Source: Candidatus Obscuribacter sp. (GTDB taxonomy: Bacteria > Cyanobacteriota > Vampirovibrionia > Obscuribacterales > Obscuribacteraceae). From it: DNA of 64,000 nt. The DNA lies in NCBI GenBank assembly GCA_016712465.1, contig JADJQZ010000001.1:5642001-5706000 (forward strand), in the 5' to 3' direction. Of this stretch, positions 53,182-62,092 are shown one piece after another. Within the stretch, counting starts at the first letter, position 1, and each line of letters starts with the position of its first letter. A program made the position numbers and the translations under genes. The notes under the pieces were generated by a model. It was given only the letters and a program-made list of their open reading frames with translations. It made no database searches and was not told where the DNA came from.

Positions 53182-54693
53182 ATGACAGACAAAGGAAAAG
53201 CCATTTCAGTACTGAGCGTGAACACATTTTCCTTTGTGGTCTGTTTCTCATGCTGGGTGCTCTACGGCGTACTGATGGCCTTCCTGGTGGATAACGGACT
53301 GTTTCACTTCGATGCCGGACAAATAGGCTGGCTGCTGGGTGTGCCAATTCTCACAGGTTCCGTTACTCGCTTACCGGCGGGCGTTCTCACCGATCGCTAT
53401 GGCGGCAGAATCGTATTCGCCGTGATCATGCTGCTCTCCGCCGTAGCCATGTACTGCGTCAGTTTCTGTAATTCCTTCGAACATTTTCTCCTGGCCGGTC
53501 TGGGTTTCGGACTATCCGGTGCTTCCTTTGCCGTGGGTATCGCCTACACATCATTATGGTTCCCCAGAGAAAAACAAGGCACCGCACTTGGTATCTTCGG
53601 AGCCGGCAATGCCGGCGCCTCGCTTACCAGTATGGGGGCCCCCCATCTGCTCAACTACTGCACCAATAACTTACAGAATCTGGAAGGATGGAGAACCGTA
53701 CCCAAAATTTATGCGGTCTTGCTCGTTGTAACAACCGTAATTTTCTGGTTTCTAACCTTTCCCAAGAAGGTCGATAAGAAAGGGCTCTCCATCGCCATGC
53801 AACTCGCCCCGCTCAAGCAACCGCGGGTATGGCGCTTCGGTCTCTATTACTTCTTTGTCTTCGGCGGCTTTGTCGCACTTTCTCAATGGTTGATTTCATA
53901 CTATCTAAACGTCTATACCATGAGCCTGGCTACTGCCGGACTGATGGCAGCCATCTTCAGCTTGCCGTCAGGGGTGATCCGCGCCATCGGCGGCTGGCTA
54001 TCCGACAAATACGGTGCACGCTCAATAATGTACTGGGTACTGGGTTCCTGCCTGTTCGCTTCCCTTGCTCTCTGCGTGCCCCGCATGGATATTGAAACAC
54101 CCGGGCAGGGAGTGATGTGCACAAAAAAAGGCACTGTCACCAGAGTGACCTCGACAGAGATTGCAGTCGGCGAAAAGGTCTATCCCATTAAGAAAAAGGA
54201 GGAGGGCAATATGCTCACCATCCTCAATGAAAATAAAGATCTGATCATCTGGCCGACCTCGGTCTTCTGGCAAGAACCAATTGTCAAGGAAGGTGATCAG
54301 GTGGCAAAAAAGCAGGTGCTGGCTAGAGGCATCACCCACATTTTCTTCCAGGCTAATGTGTGGATCTTCACAGCCTTCGTGCTCATTCTGGGAATCATGA
54401 CCGGCATCGGCAAAGCCGCCGTCTACAGACATATTCCTGATTACTTCCCCAACGACGTAGGGGTAGTGGGCGGTATAGTCGGAGTAATCGGTGGTCTGGG
54501 CGGCTTTGTCGGACCAATCATCTTCGGCTATATGCTACAAGTGACAGGCATCTGGACAACCTGCTGGATGTCATTCGCCTTACTGAGCCTGGCTTGCCTC
54601 ATCTGGATGCACGCTACGATCAATAAAATGATGCGTAAACAGGCCCCCCACCTGGTCGACCACATAGAAACGGCGGTAAGTGCCGGTCACTAA
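53182..54693 (+). CDS. NarK-family nitrate/nitrite transporter with an inserted beta-rich domain
   Basis: 503 residues, MFS fold. Nitrate-transporter blocks are LTGSVTRLPAGVLTDRYGGR, GLSGASFAVGIAYTSLWFP, LGIFGAGNAGASL and VGGIVGVIGGLGGFVGP. An insertion at residues ~300-388, between two membrane helices, is rich in Val, Thr and Lys and ends EPIVKEGDQVAKKQVLARG. That is the pattern of a biotinyl/lipoyl-like barrel-sandwich fold, without an obvious modified Lys. It is probably the nitrite exporter or nitrate importer that complements the longer NarK. GAGGA precedes the ATG. Confidence 0.88.
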   Translation: MTDKGKAISVLSVNTFSFVVCFSCWVLYGVLMAFLVDNGLFHFDAGQIGWLLGVPILTGSVTRLPAGVLTDRYGGRIVFAVIMLLSAVAMYCVSFCNSFEHFLLAGLGFGLSGASFAVGIAYTSLWFPREKQGTALGIFGAGNAGASLTSMGAPHLLNYCTNNLQNLEGWRTVPKIYAVLLVVTTVIFWFLTFPKKVDKKGLSIAMQLAPLKQPRVWRFGLYYFFVFGGFVALSQWLISYYLNVYTMSLATAGLMAAIFSLPSGVIRAIGGWLSDKYGARSIMYWVLGSCLFASLALCVPRMDIETPGQGVMCTKKGTVTRVTSTEIAVGEKVYPIKKKEEGNMLTILNENKDLIIWPTSVFWQEPIVKEGDQVAKKQVLARGITHIFFQANVWIFTAFVLILGIMTGIGKAAVYRHIPDYFPNDVGVVGGIVGVIGGLGGFVGPIIFGYMLQVTGIWTTCWMSFALLSLACLIWMHATINKMMRKQAPHLVDHIETAVSAGH

Positions 54694-54773
54694 CCCTGGT
54701 CCATGAATTCCCCCTCAGTTCAGCCGTACCGCTTTGCTACAATAGCGCCTTAAGGGAGCTTGGCGGTAAGACT

Positions 54774-55352
54774 ATGAACTCTAGGCGATCATCGATGAAA
54801 CCGGCGGTACTGGCTCTGGCACTGCTCTGCGCCCTCACCGGTCTCAGTCTTGCGTCCCCCGTTCCGGCCAAAGAAGCTGCACCCGGTCAAACCCAATCCA
54901 AAGAGTTCGACGACATCACCTCCGACGACTTTGACGGACATCGGGTGCTGATTCTCAAAGCCCAACAAGCCCTGCGTCACGGTGCTTATGACCGGGCCGT
55001 CAAACACATGGAGCGGGCCATGACCACGGGTCAAAAAGACGTGGACGTGCATTATTTCTACGCCATGGCCCTGGAACAGAAAATGGAAAAGGCTCATTTT
55101 CGGGATCAGGACAGCTTTTCTAAGTGCGTCAATTCCTGGCTGAAAATTTATCGGGGCGAAGTGGGAGACGAAAAAGGACTCACCATCAAAGGCATAGGTC
55201 TGGCGGCCGGCGCTTTCTCCAACGATGAAATGGCCGCCCAGGGCAAGGAGCATCTCTTGAGCCTGGTGGGTTTTCTACCGAAAGCCTGGGAATCGGATGC
55301 CAAATATGTCAAGAGAGCCGTCGCTACTCTGGGACAGGCGTCCCACCACTAG
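54774..55352 (+). CDS. hypothetical exported protein with TPR-like helices
   Basis: 192 residues. A signal peptide (~10-33, ending PVPAKEA) precedes a helical region with a TPR-like pair: LILKAQQALRHGAYDRAVKHMERAMTTGQKDVDVHYFYAMALEQKM. The remainder is helical with no family recognised. A TACAAT box lies ~40 nt upstream of ATG 54774. It is followed after 40 nt by the molbindin gene. Confidence 0.65.
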   Translation: MNSRRSSMKPAVLALALLCALTGLSLASPVPAKEAAPGQTQSKEFDDITSDDFDGHRVLILKAQQALRHGAYDRAVKHMERAMTTGQKDVDVHYFYAMALEQKMEKAHFRDQDSFSKCVNSWLKIYRGEVGDEKGLTIKGIGLAAGAFSNDEMAAQGKEHLLSLVGFLPKAWESDAKYVKRAVATLGQASHH

Positions 55353-55392
55353 CCCGGACGACAAAATAAAAATTGTGCAGGGAGGAAGATAA

Positions 55393-55599
55393 GTGAAAGC
55401 AATTAGCGGACGCAATCAGTTAACCGGAAGGGTTATCTCCGTCAAACTGGGTGACATCATGGCCGAGATAGTCATGCAAGTAGGAGAGAACACAATTACA
55501 TCGGTGATCACCAGGGGTTCTGCTGAATCAATGGAACTGAAGGTAGGGGATGAGGTGACTGCCCTAATAAAGTCGACGGAAGTAATGCTTCTCAAGTAA
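55393..55599 (+). CDS. mop: molbindin (Mop domain) molybdate-binding protein
   Basis: 68 residues covering a single Mop/TOBE domain: ISGRNQLTGRVISVKLGDIMAEIVMQVGENTITSVITRGSAESMELKVGDEVTALIKSTEVML in consecutive blocks. Molbindins oligomerise in the cytoplasm and bind molybdate or tungstate, buffering it for cofactor synthesis. GTG start with GGGAGG 8 nt upstream. Its presence at the end of the island fits the molybdenum demand of NarG. Confidence 0.93.
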   Translation: MKAISGRNQLTGRVISVKLGDIMAEIVMQVGENTITSVITRGSAESMELKVGDEVTALIKSTEVMLLK

Positions 55600-55684
55600 A
55601 TTCCCGGCCTCCACCCTTGAAAAGATATAGAATGCAGACTGGAGACCCAATTTACTCGCCCGATTTTTCCAGCCAGAGCATGCC

Positions 55685-56071
55685 ATGCGATTTTTACTTA
55701 AACTCAGCCTCACAGCCCTCACCTTCATCTTCATACTGCCTCATATAGGCGGCATTACTTTTCATGGAGGCTTCGGTACAGCCCTTCTGGTCTCTCTTCT
55801 TTTCGGCTTCATGCTCTGGCTGGTAGATCTAGCCGCCATTGCTATTTCCGCCATGCTGACCATTACATCCTTCGGCATGGCGCTGCTCTGGCTCATACCC
55901 ATGTGGGTGCTGGGCTACTGGCTCTTGCCCTGCATTGCCTTAAAACTGGTGTCCACATTAGCGCCGCAAGCCCTCACCATAGTAGGCTGGACACCAGCCA
56001 TACTGGCTGGTCTGGCCATGATGATCATAGGCGGCGTGACAAGCAAACTAATCGGCAAAAAGAAAGACTAA
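55685..56071 (+). CDS. four-helix membrane protein, phage-holin/YvlD-like family
   Basis: 128 residues, nearly all hydrophobic, with four predicted membrane helices (~5-22, 29-50, 54-82, 98-120) and a Lys tail. Size and layout match the PF04020-type family (YvlD, mycobacterial four-helix proteins). Function unknown. It overlaps the 3' end of the convergent recombinase-like gene by four bases. Confidence 0.6.
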   Translation: MRFLLKLSLTALTFIFILPHIGGITFHGGFGTALLVSLLFGFMLWLVDLAAIAISAMLTITSFGMALLWLIPMWVLGYWLLPCIALKLVSTLAPQALTIVGWTPAILAGLAMMIIGGVTSKLIGKKKD

Positions 56072-56544
56072 AAATTCTCTTTCTCGGAAGCGATATACTG
56101 CATGGCGGTCTTCTGACCTTCTGCCGAGCTTGTGTTTATGCCTTCGCTGATTGTGATCAAGTATTTCTTGTTTGTACAAAAGAACTGATGCAGAAGCGGT
56201 CGCAGATCCATGACTCTATCATCGTGGTGCTGCACAAAGCGCTCTAGATCTACCGCAACAAGACCATCCACCACGGACAGACTGTTCAACGCATCGGACA
56301 AACCCATGCCTGGCGCCGGTCCATCGTCTTTGAAGACTCTTACCAGTTCGAAGTTGTTCTCCCTACAGTAGCCGTCAATAGTCTGAACCTGCCTTTCCAG
56401 GGCCGGTTCCGGCGCATCGGTTCGAACATAAGCCACGACCTTAGCCGGTCTTTGCACTTCTTTTGACACATGCTTGAACCAGGGATTTTTCAAATTGCTG
56501 CAGGAGCATTTTTTCCATTCATCCCGCATAGATTCATCAGCCAT
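56068..56544 (-). CDS. serine-recombinase-fold protein without the catalytic serine
   Basis: About 158 residues from ATG 56544 (GAGG 8 nt upstream). The core VVAYVRTDAPEPALERQVQTIDGYCRENNFELVRVFKD, then GLVAVDLERF and a final NKKYLITISEG, follows the resolvase N-terminal fold in order. The catalytic Ser of the Y-x-R-x-S motif is Asp64 (numbered from the upstream frame), and no recombinase or zinc-ribbon C-terminus is attached. It should not cut DNA; a binding or regulatory role is inference. It is not flanked by phage or transposon genes. Confidence 0.65.
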   Translation of the reverse strand: MADESMRDEWKKCSCSNLKNPWFKHVSKEVQRPAKVVAYVRTDAPEPALERQVQTIDGYCRENNFELVRVFKDDGPAPGMGLSDALNSLSVVDGLVAVDLERFVQHHDDRVMDLRPLLHQFFCTNKKYLITISEGINTSSAEGQKTAMQYIASEKENF

Positions 56545-56710
56545 GACCTTAGCCTCTTCACATACCAAATCTGGCCACACTCTACGCCTCCCGGAAACTA
56601 AAAACAAGCCTCCAAAGAAGTATAGAACTCAGCTCTTGGGATGATGGCAAGGGCAGAAAGAGGACCAGCCCCGGGGAGCGGCTCCTCTATGCACCTGGGG
56701 ACGAGCGTGC

Positions 56711-57130
56711 TCAGCGCTGCTTGTCGAAGAGAATGATGCCGGGCAGTTTTCTCAACTGACCATCTAAGTAGTCCGGCAGCGCTTCTTTTATGCTGCCGCT
56801 GCGCGGGCTTCTGGGACGCTCCGGACCGATCGGCACCCCGCAAGCAATGGCGCCGTCGTCATCCTGTACGCACTGGCGCCGGGGCTCGGGGTTGAGCGGT
56901 TCGTAAGGCTTGATCGGATAGTCGGGATCCGGCTTGATCTGCCCCGGAAACGAAGGCAAATCGGGCAGTTCGCTCGGTCCATCCGGACAACCGCCCTTCA
57001 CTGAATGACATTTTTTGCCCCAGACTTCATCAAGCATCGACTGGCTGGCCGTCGACCCGGTACCCCGTGCGCTATCACCGACTTGATTGCGACTTTCGGT
57101 GTCATTAAGAGCATTGACTAACTCGTTCAT
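56711..57130 (-). CDS. hypothetical Pro-rich protein
   Basis: 139 residues, no family recognised. It is rich in Pro, Gly and Asp (SELPDLPSFPGQIKPDPDYPIKPYEPLNPEP) and probably largely disordered, with four scattered cysteines. No signal peptide. It lies between the recombinase-like gene and hypF on the same strand; no link in function is visible. Confidence 0.55.
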   Translation of the reverse strand: MNELVNALNDTESRNQVGDSARGTGSTASQSMLDEVWGKKCHSVKGGCPDGPSELPDLPSFPGQIKPDPDYPIKPYEPLNPEPRRQCVQDDDGAIACGVPIGPERPRSPRSGSIKEALPDYLDGQLRKLPGIILFDKQR

Positions 57131-57254
57131 GGCTTCACATCCTTAGAAAAAAAAGAGACTGACTGCCGCCGCAACTTATGGCGGACCGGCGTTCTTGATG
57201 CCCTCAAATTAGCAAGGCAAGCTGACATGAAGTTGACATGCACAAAGCTGCAGT

Positions 57255-59555
57255 CTATGTGCGGAAAGCCGCCAGTGCCGCCTGTCCAAGGCTGATGCCG
57301 CCATCATTGGCCGGCACGCGCCTGTTGACGAGAACTCTTAAGCCGGCGGCGAGCAACTGTTTCTCTAAATGCTCAAGCAAGAGAAGATTCTGCATGACGC
57401 CGCCGGAGAGTACCACCGTAGCCAGTTGATATTCCCGGCAAAAAACCTCGGCCGCCTCGGCGGCACCGACAGCCAGGCCCAGGTGAAATGACCTGGACAG
57501 ATCAGCTACCGCTCTGCCCTTGATGCGATCACTGACCATGGCGGTGAGAGCCGCCTGCCATCGCAATTCACGGCTGCGCTTATCAAAGACAAAAGGATAC
57601 GGTCGGCAAGAAGAAGTGGTAAGACGCCCCTGATGCTCGAGCCAGATGGCAGCCTGGGCCTCAAAAGTCTGCTCAAGGTTGAAACCGCAAAGAGCGGCGG
57701 CCGCGTCAAACAGCCGACCGACCGAGGTGGTCGGGAAGCACCGCAGATTCTTTTCAGCCAGTTGCATAGCCAGACGAAAGCGCTTCTCAGGCAGATTGAA
57801 GGGCGCCGCCGAAAAATCCACTTCCAGCCCCTTTAATTCGCAAAGAAAGCCGGCTAGAGCCTGAAGCGGCCACTTCGCCGCCGCATCTCCGCCCACCAGA
57901 CGGGTCTGAGCCAGTCTACCGACCCGATCAAAACCACTCTTCAAAGAGCCCTTGAAAAACTCACCGCCCCAGATACTGCCGTCATCACCATAGCCGGTGC
58001 CGTCAAAAGCAAGACCAAGTACAGGCTCATCATACAGCTTATGCTCAGCCAGAACCGAGGCTATATGTGCCCGGTGGTGCTGTACGGAGATCTTCTCCGC
58101 CGCTTCCAGCCGATCGGCAAAGCGACTGCTCAAATACTGGGGGTGCTGATCAAAGACAAGGGTCAGTTGATCGGATGCTACGTTATACATAGAAAGGAAA
58201 TCATGAGCGGTTGCCTGAAAAGCCTGATAACAAGACTCGTGCTCAAGATCGCCAATATACTGACTGACAAAACACTGCCCATCGATGCAGAGTGTTATTG
58301 TATTCTTCAAGTCGGCACCAAGTGCCAATACAGGCTTACTTACCGGCAATCGCACCACCGCATCCGGTGCCAGCCCGCGCCCCCGCCTCACCACCTGCAC
58401 ACCCAAAGAACCCACCGACAATACTGAATCATCCATACGCCTGTGAATTGGTCTCTCTCCAATCAGATAGCCGTCGGCGATGCCGAACAGATCCAGTTTG
58501 GCCTGCTCATCTTCAAAGGCAATTGGCTCACTACTGCGATTGGCGCTGGTCATAACCAGCACCGGCGGAGCACCATACTTGAAGAGCAAATGGTGCAAAG
58601 GCGTGTAGGGTAACATCAAACCCAAATCGCCGTTATCGGGAGCAATCAAGGCCAGATCCAGTTGCGGCGCCCGTTTGTAATGCGCCGGCTGTCGCTGGGC
58701 AGCCAGCAGAATCGGTCTGGCCACACCGGCAAGCGCCGAGGCGGCAGCATCTGAAAGTTCCACCAGTTCAAGGGCCAGATCGAGATCGGCCACCATCAGG
58801 GCGAAGGGTTTATCACGGCGAAACTTGCGCTCTCGCAGTGCCTTCAGGGCCTCTCTATTACTTGCGTCCAAGACCAAATGATAGCCGCCGATACCCTTTA
58901 CGGCAACAATTTTGCCCTGCTTGATAAACTCGACGCAAGTTTTGATTCCCTCCACTCCCCGCATTTTTTCGTCACTGCCATGGTTCTGAAAGAAATAGCC
59001 GGGACCACAGCTTCCACAGGCCACCGGCTGGGCGTGAAAGCGCCTGTCCAGGGGGTTCTCATAACCCTGCCGGCAACGCTCGCACATCTTCCAGGCCGCC
59101 ATGGTAGTGGCCGACCGATCGTAAGGCAGCGCCCTGATAATGGAAAACCGGGGACCACAATTGGTACAGTTCACATAAGGGTATTCGTAGTGAAAATCAG
59201 CCGGATTGTTCAAATCGGCAAGACAGTCGGAACAAACAGACAGATCTGGTGAAATGCGAGTGGTAATACGGTCACCGGCACGGCTTTCGACAATCTCGAA
59301 CTGACTGAAGCCCTGAACTGCCACAGTCTCAAACTTGACATCATCGAGCCGAGCCGCCTGGGGAGCCCGCTCCGACAGGGAAGCCAGGAAAGCATCCAGA
59401 TCACCCCTTGCTCCTTCCAGAAAAATCTCTACGCCTTGCTCATCGTTCAAGACCCATCCACTCAAGTTATGGCTCTTGGCCAGCGTGTACACGAAGGGAC
59501 GAAAGCCGACGCCCTGAACAACGCCCTCTACACGCACTTTCATAGCTTCAGTCAT
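57255..59555 (-). CDS. hypF: carbamoyltransferase HypF
   Basis: 766 residues, the usual length. Domains in order: acylphosphatase (~1-90, VEGVVQGVGFRPFVY), two zinc-finger units (CSDCLAD...CTNCGPR; CERCRQG...CGSCGPG, ~105-185), a YrdC-like domain (~200-385, VKGIGGYHLVLDA), and a Kae1-like domain with QHHRAHIASVLAEH and GLAFDGTGYGDDGSIWGGEF. It activates carbamoyl phosphate and transfers the carbamoyl group to HypE for the CN ligands of NiFe hydrogenase. It lies 12 nt after hypE. Confidence 0.97.
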   Translation of the reverse strand: MTEAMKVRVEGVVQGVGFRPFVYTLAKSHNLSGWVLNDEQGVEIFLEGARGDLDAFLASLSERAPQAARLDDVKFETVAVQGFSQFEIVESRAGDRITTRISPDLSVCSDCLADLNNPADFHYEYPYVNCTNCGPRFSIIRALPYDRSATTMAAWKMCERCRQGYENPLDRRFHAQPVACGSCGPGYFFQNHGSDEKMRGVEGIKTCVEFIKQGKIVAVKGIGGYHLVLDASNREALKALRERKFRRDKPFALMVADLDLALELVELSDAAASALAGVARPILLAAQRQPAHYKRAPQLDLALIAPDNGDLGLMLPYTPLHHLLFKYGAPPVLVMTSANRSSEPIAFEDEQAKLDLFGIADGYLIGERPIHRRMDDSVLSVGSLGVQVVRRGRGLAPDAVVRLPVSKPVLALGADLKNTITLCIDGQCFVSQYIGDLEHESCYQAFQATAHDFLSMYNVASDQLTLVFDQHPQYLSSRFADRLEAAEKISVQHHRAHIASVLAEHKLYDEPVLGLAFDGTGYGDDGSIWGGEFFKGSLKSGFDRVGRLAQTRLVGGDAAAKWPLQALAGFLCELKGLEVDFSAAPFNLPEKRFRLAMQLAEKNLRCFPTTSVGRLFDAAAALCGFNLEQTFEAQAAIWLEHQGRLTTSSCRPYPFVFDKRSRELRWQAALTAMVSDRIKGRAVADLSRSFHLGLAVGAAEAAEVFCREYQLATVVLSGGVMQNLLLLEHLEKQLLAAGLRVLVNRRVPANDGGISLGQAALAAFRT

Positions 59556-59567
59556 GCCTGCCGACCT

Positions 59568-60602
59568 CTAGCAAATGCGCGGTAGCTGCTCTCCCACCAG
59601 CATCTCCACCACTCGGCTGGAACCATGCTCGGTGAACACCCGCAGTCGACCGGACGGACCAGACTCCACTTCCCCAATCAAAGCCGCCGCTTCCCCTCCG
59701 GGAACGGCGCGCACCGCCGAAAGCGCTTGTTCAGCGGCCGAAGCCGCCACAACCGCCAGGAACTGCCCTTCATTTGCCACGTGCAGCACATCCAGACCAA
59801 GCACTTCGCAAGCCCCGCGCACACAGTCGCGTACCGGAATATCTTTTTCTCTCAGAGCCACACACAGTTCGGCATCCTGGGCCAGCTCATTCAAAGACGA
59901 TGCTACGCCACCGCGGGTGGGATCACGCATCCAGCGTACTTCGGCGGCACAAACGGCAAGGAGCGCCTGCACCATAGGCCAGACGCTGCGGCTGTCGGAG
60001 GCCAATTCCGCTTCAATATCCAGCTCACCGCGAGCCAAAAGAACGGTGATACCATGATCACCGATGGGCCCACTCAAAAGTACCTTGTCACCGACCTGAA
60101 CTCTCGCGGGCGAGAGGTTGACGTTTGCTTCCAGCATGCCGATACCGCAAGTGGTGACATACATACCATCGGCTTTACCATGCTCTACTACTTTCGTATC
60201 GCCGCCAACGATGTTAACACCCGCCGCCGAACAGGCCGCGGCCATGGCCGCCAATTCCGCTTCCAACACCACCGCCGGTAGCCCGGCCTCTAGAATGAAA
60301 GTACTGAGAAGAGCCAGCGGCCGCGCACCAGAGACGGCCAGATCATTGACCGTGCCGTGCACGGCCAGAGAGCCGATACTGCCGCCGGCAAAGCGCAGGG
60401 GCTTGACCACGAAACTATCGGCAGTAAAAGCTAGATGACCACTTTCTATGGGCAAAACTGCTGCATCGGTCAGAGCCCCGGCATTGAACTGAGAACTGGC
60501 CAGATGGGGAACTATAAGACCCTCCAGTAAGCGGCGACTGGCGAGACCGCCGGAGCCATGTGACAGCTCGATGCGCGTATCTCGAAAGGGCTCAGTTACC
60601 AT
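59568..60602 (-). CDS. hypE: carbamoyl dehydratase HypE
   Basis: 344 residues from ATG 60602, which lies inside the last codons of hypD (11-bp overlap). It has the HypE opening ELSHGSGGLASRRLLEGLI, FTADSFVVKPLRFAGGSIG, NIVGGDTKVVE, and MRDPTRGGVASSLNELA. The C-terminus is PRIC, with the final Cys that carries the thiocarboxamide converted to thiocyanate. Works with HypF. Confidence 0.96.
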   Translation of the reverse strand: MVTEPFRDTRIELSHGSGGLASRRLLEGLIVPHLASSQFNAGALTDAAVLPIESGHLAFTADSFVVKPLRFAGGSIGSLAVHGTVNDLAVSGARPLALLSTFILEAGLPAVVLEAELAAMAAACSAAGVNIVGGDTKVVEHGKADGMYVTTCGIGMLEANVNLSPARVQVGDKVLLSGPIGDHGITVLLARGELDIEAELASDSRSVWPMVQALLAVCAAEVRWMRDPTRGGVASSLNELAQDAELCVALREKDIPVRDCVRGACEVLGLDVLHVANEGQFLAVVAASAAEQALSAVRAVPGGEAAALIGEVESGPSGRLRVFTEHGSSRVVEMLVGEQLPRIC

Positions 60603-61752
60603 GGGTAAGCATTCCCGTCTGCTTGTCTCGTGCATAATTGTAGTAGGCGGCGCAGGCTCCTTCCGAAGAAACCATCAAGGCTCCCACAGGATTTTCAGGA
60701 CTGCATTCCTTGCCAAAGAACGGGCACGCCTTAGGTTTCATCAAGCCTTTCAAGACATCACCGCAGGGCGCTTCATGGGCAACAGTCGACAGTTCGGAAG
60801 CATGCTCAGAACTGTTGCGATAAGCAGAAAGAACATCGGCGAATCGCACTTCCGCATCATACTGACTGAAAGCTGCCCTCAGCTTCACGGCCGAGTTGGC
60901 AATAAAACCAAGACCTCTCCACTCAAAACTCTCTCTCAGTTCAAAGACTTCCGCCAATACCTGGCTGGCCACAGGATTAGCCGCGAAGGGCACCACCCGA
61001 CTGTATTGATTCTCCAGCCTGGCCTCACCAGCCAGCAACTGACGCAAAAGCATCAATATTGACTGCATGATATCGAGGGGCTCGAACCCCGATACGATAA
61101 CAGGCTTTTTGTAATCACGCACAATTTCTTCGTAACTATTGGCACCAATGACAGTGGCTACATGACCCGGTCCGATAAAGCCGTCCAACTGCAGCTTAGG
61201 ATCATCGAGAACCGCTCGCATTGGCGGAATGACAGTAACATGATTTACAAAGGCGGTAAAGTTTGTAAGACCCAACTCGCGTGCTTTTAATACAGTCAAA
61301 GCCGTAGCCGGTGCCGTAGTTTCAAAACCAATGGCAAAAAACACAACTTCTCTTTCCGGATTATTCTGAGCCAGCTTAAGCGCATCCAGCGGAGAATAGA
61401 CCATGCGGATATCAAGCCCCCGTGCTTTCAACTGCAAAGCACTACCTTGATGCCCCGGCACCCTCATCATGTCACCATAGGCGGTGAGAATCACGCGCTT
61501 GTCGGCGGCTATGGCCATTCCTTCATCAACCCGCTCCATGGGCAGGATGCAAACCGGACAGCCGGGCCCGTGAATCAGTTCGATAGCAGGCGGCAACAGT
61601 TGCTCAAGACCGAAGCGATAAATGGAATGAGTATGACCGCCGCACACTTCCATGATGCGAAAGAGACGCCCGGAATTCTCAACCAGAGCCGTTATCTCCC
61701 GGGCTGTCGCTTTGATCAACTCAGGATCGCGGTATTCGTCAACATACTTCAA
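60592..61752 (-). CDS. hypD: hydrogenase maturation protein HypD
   Basis: 386 residues. Conserved blocks: IMEVCGGHTHSIYRFGL, IHGPGCPVCILP, FFAIGFETTAPATA, FIGPGHVATVIG, and the [4Fe-4S] ligands in GDVLKGLMKPKACPFFGKECSPENPVGALMVSSEGACAAYY. With HypC it assembles the Fe(CN)2CO unit. Its start overlaps the end of hypC by 14 bases. Confidence 0.97.
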   Translation of the reverse strand: MKYVDEYRDPELIKATAREITALVENSGRLFRIMEVCGGHTHSIYRFGLEQLLPPAIELIHGPGCPVCILPMERVDEGMAIAADKRVILTAYGDMMRVPGHQGSALQLKARGLDIRMVYSPLDALKLAQNNPEREVVFFAIGFETTAPATALTVLKARELGLTNFTAFVNHVTVIPPMRAVLDDPKLQLDGFIGPGHVATVIGANSYEEIVRDYKKPVIVSGFEPLDIMQSILMLLRQLLAGEARLENQYSRVVPFAANPVASQVLAEVFELRESFEWRGLGFIANSAVKLRAAFSQYDAEVRFADVLSAYRNSSEHASELSTVAHEAPCGDVLKGLMKPKACPFFGKECSPENPVGALMVSSEGACAAYYNYARDKQTGMLTHGN

Positions 61753-62014
61753 GGTCTTGGATTTCCTCCATGGCCTTTTGGGCCTCTCCCAGCATGGTTA
61801 AAATCTCCAACTGCTCTTTCGCCTGGCTCTCGCTTATCTTACTCATGGCAAAGCCCACATGGATCAAGACCCAGTCACCCACTTTCAGAGTCTCATCTTC
61901 GCGGCGTAAGAGATCAACGCTTACCTGCCTTTTGACGCCGGAAATATCAGCAACGGCCATGCGCTCTTCTGCATCTACGAAAGACTCGATTTTCCCGGGT
62001 ATGGCAAGGCACAT
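61739..62014 (-). CDS. hypC: hydrogenase maturation chaperone HypC
   Basis: 91 residues beginning MCLAIPGKIE, with the essential Cys2, then VSVDLLRRE and VGDWVLIHVGFAMSKI. It carries the Fe(CN)2CO unit on Cys2 with HypD and delivers it to the hydrogenase large subunit. First gene of the hypC-D-E-F overlap series, downstream of the protease gene. Confidence 0.96.
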   Translation of the reverse strand: MCLAIPGKIESFVDAEERMAVADISGVKRQVSVDLLRREDETLKVGDWVLIHVGFAMSKISESQAKEQLEILTMLGEAQKAMEEIQDLEVC

Positions 62015-62092
62015 AAACTCTAATTCCCCATCACGTATCTACATTCTATCTAATTGGCAACCATAGTCGCTCCACTGAGGCTGGGTCAACGC

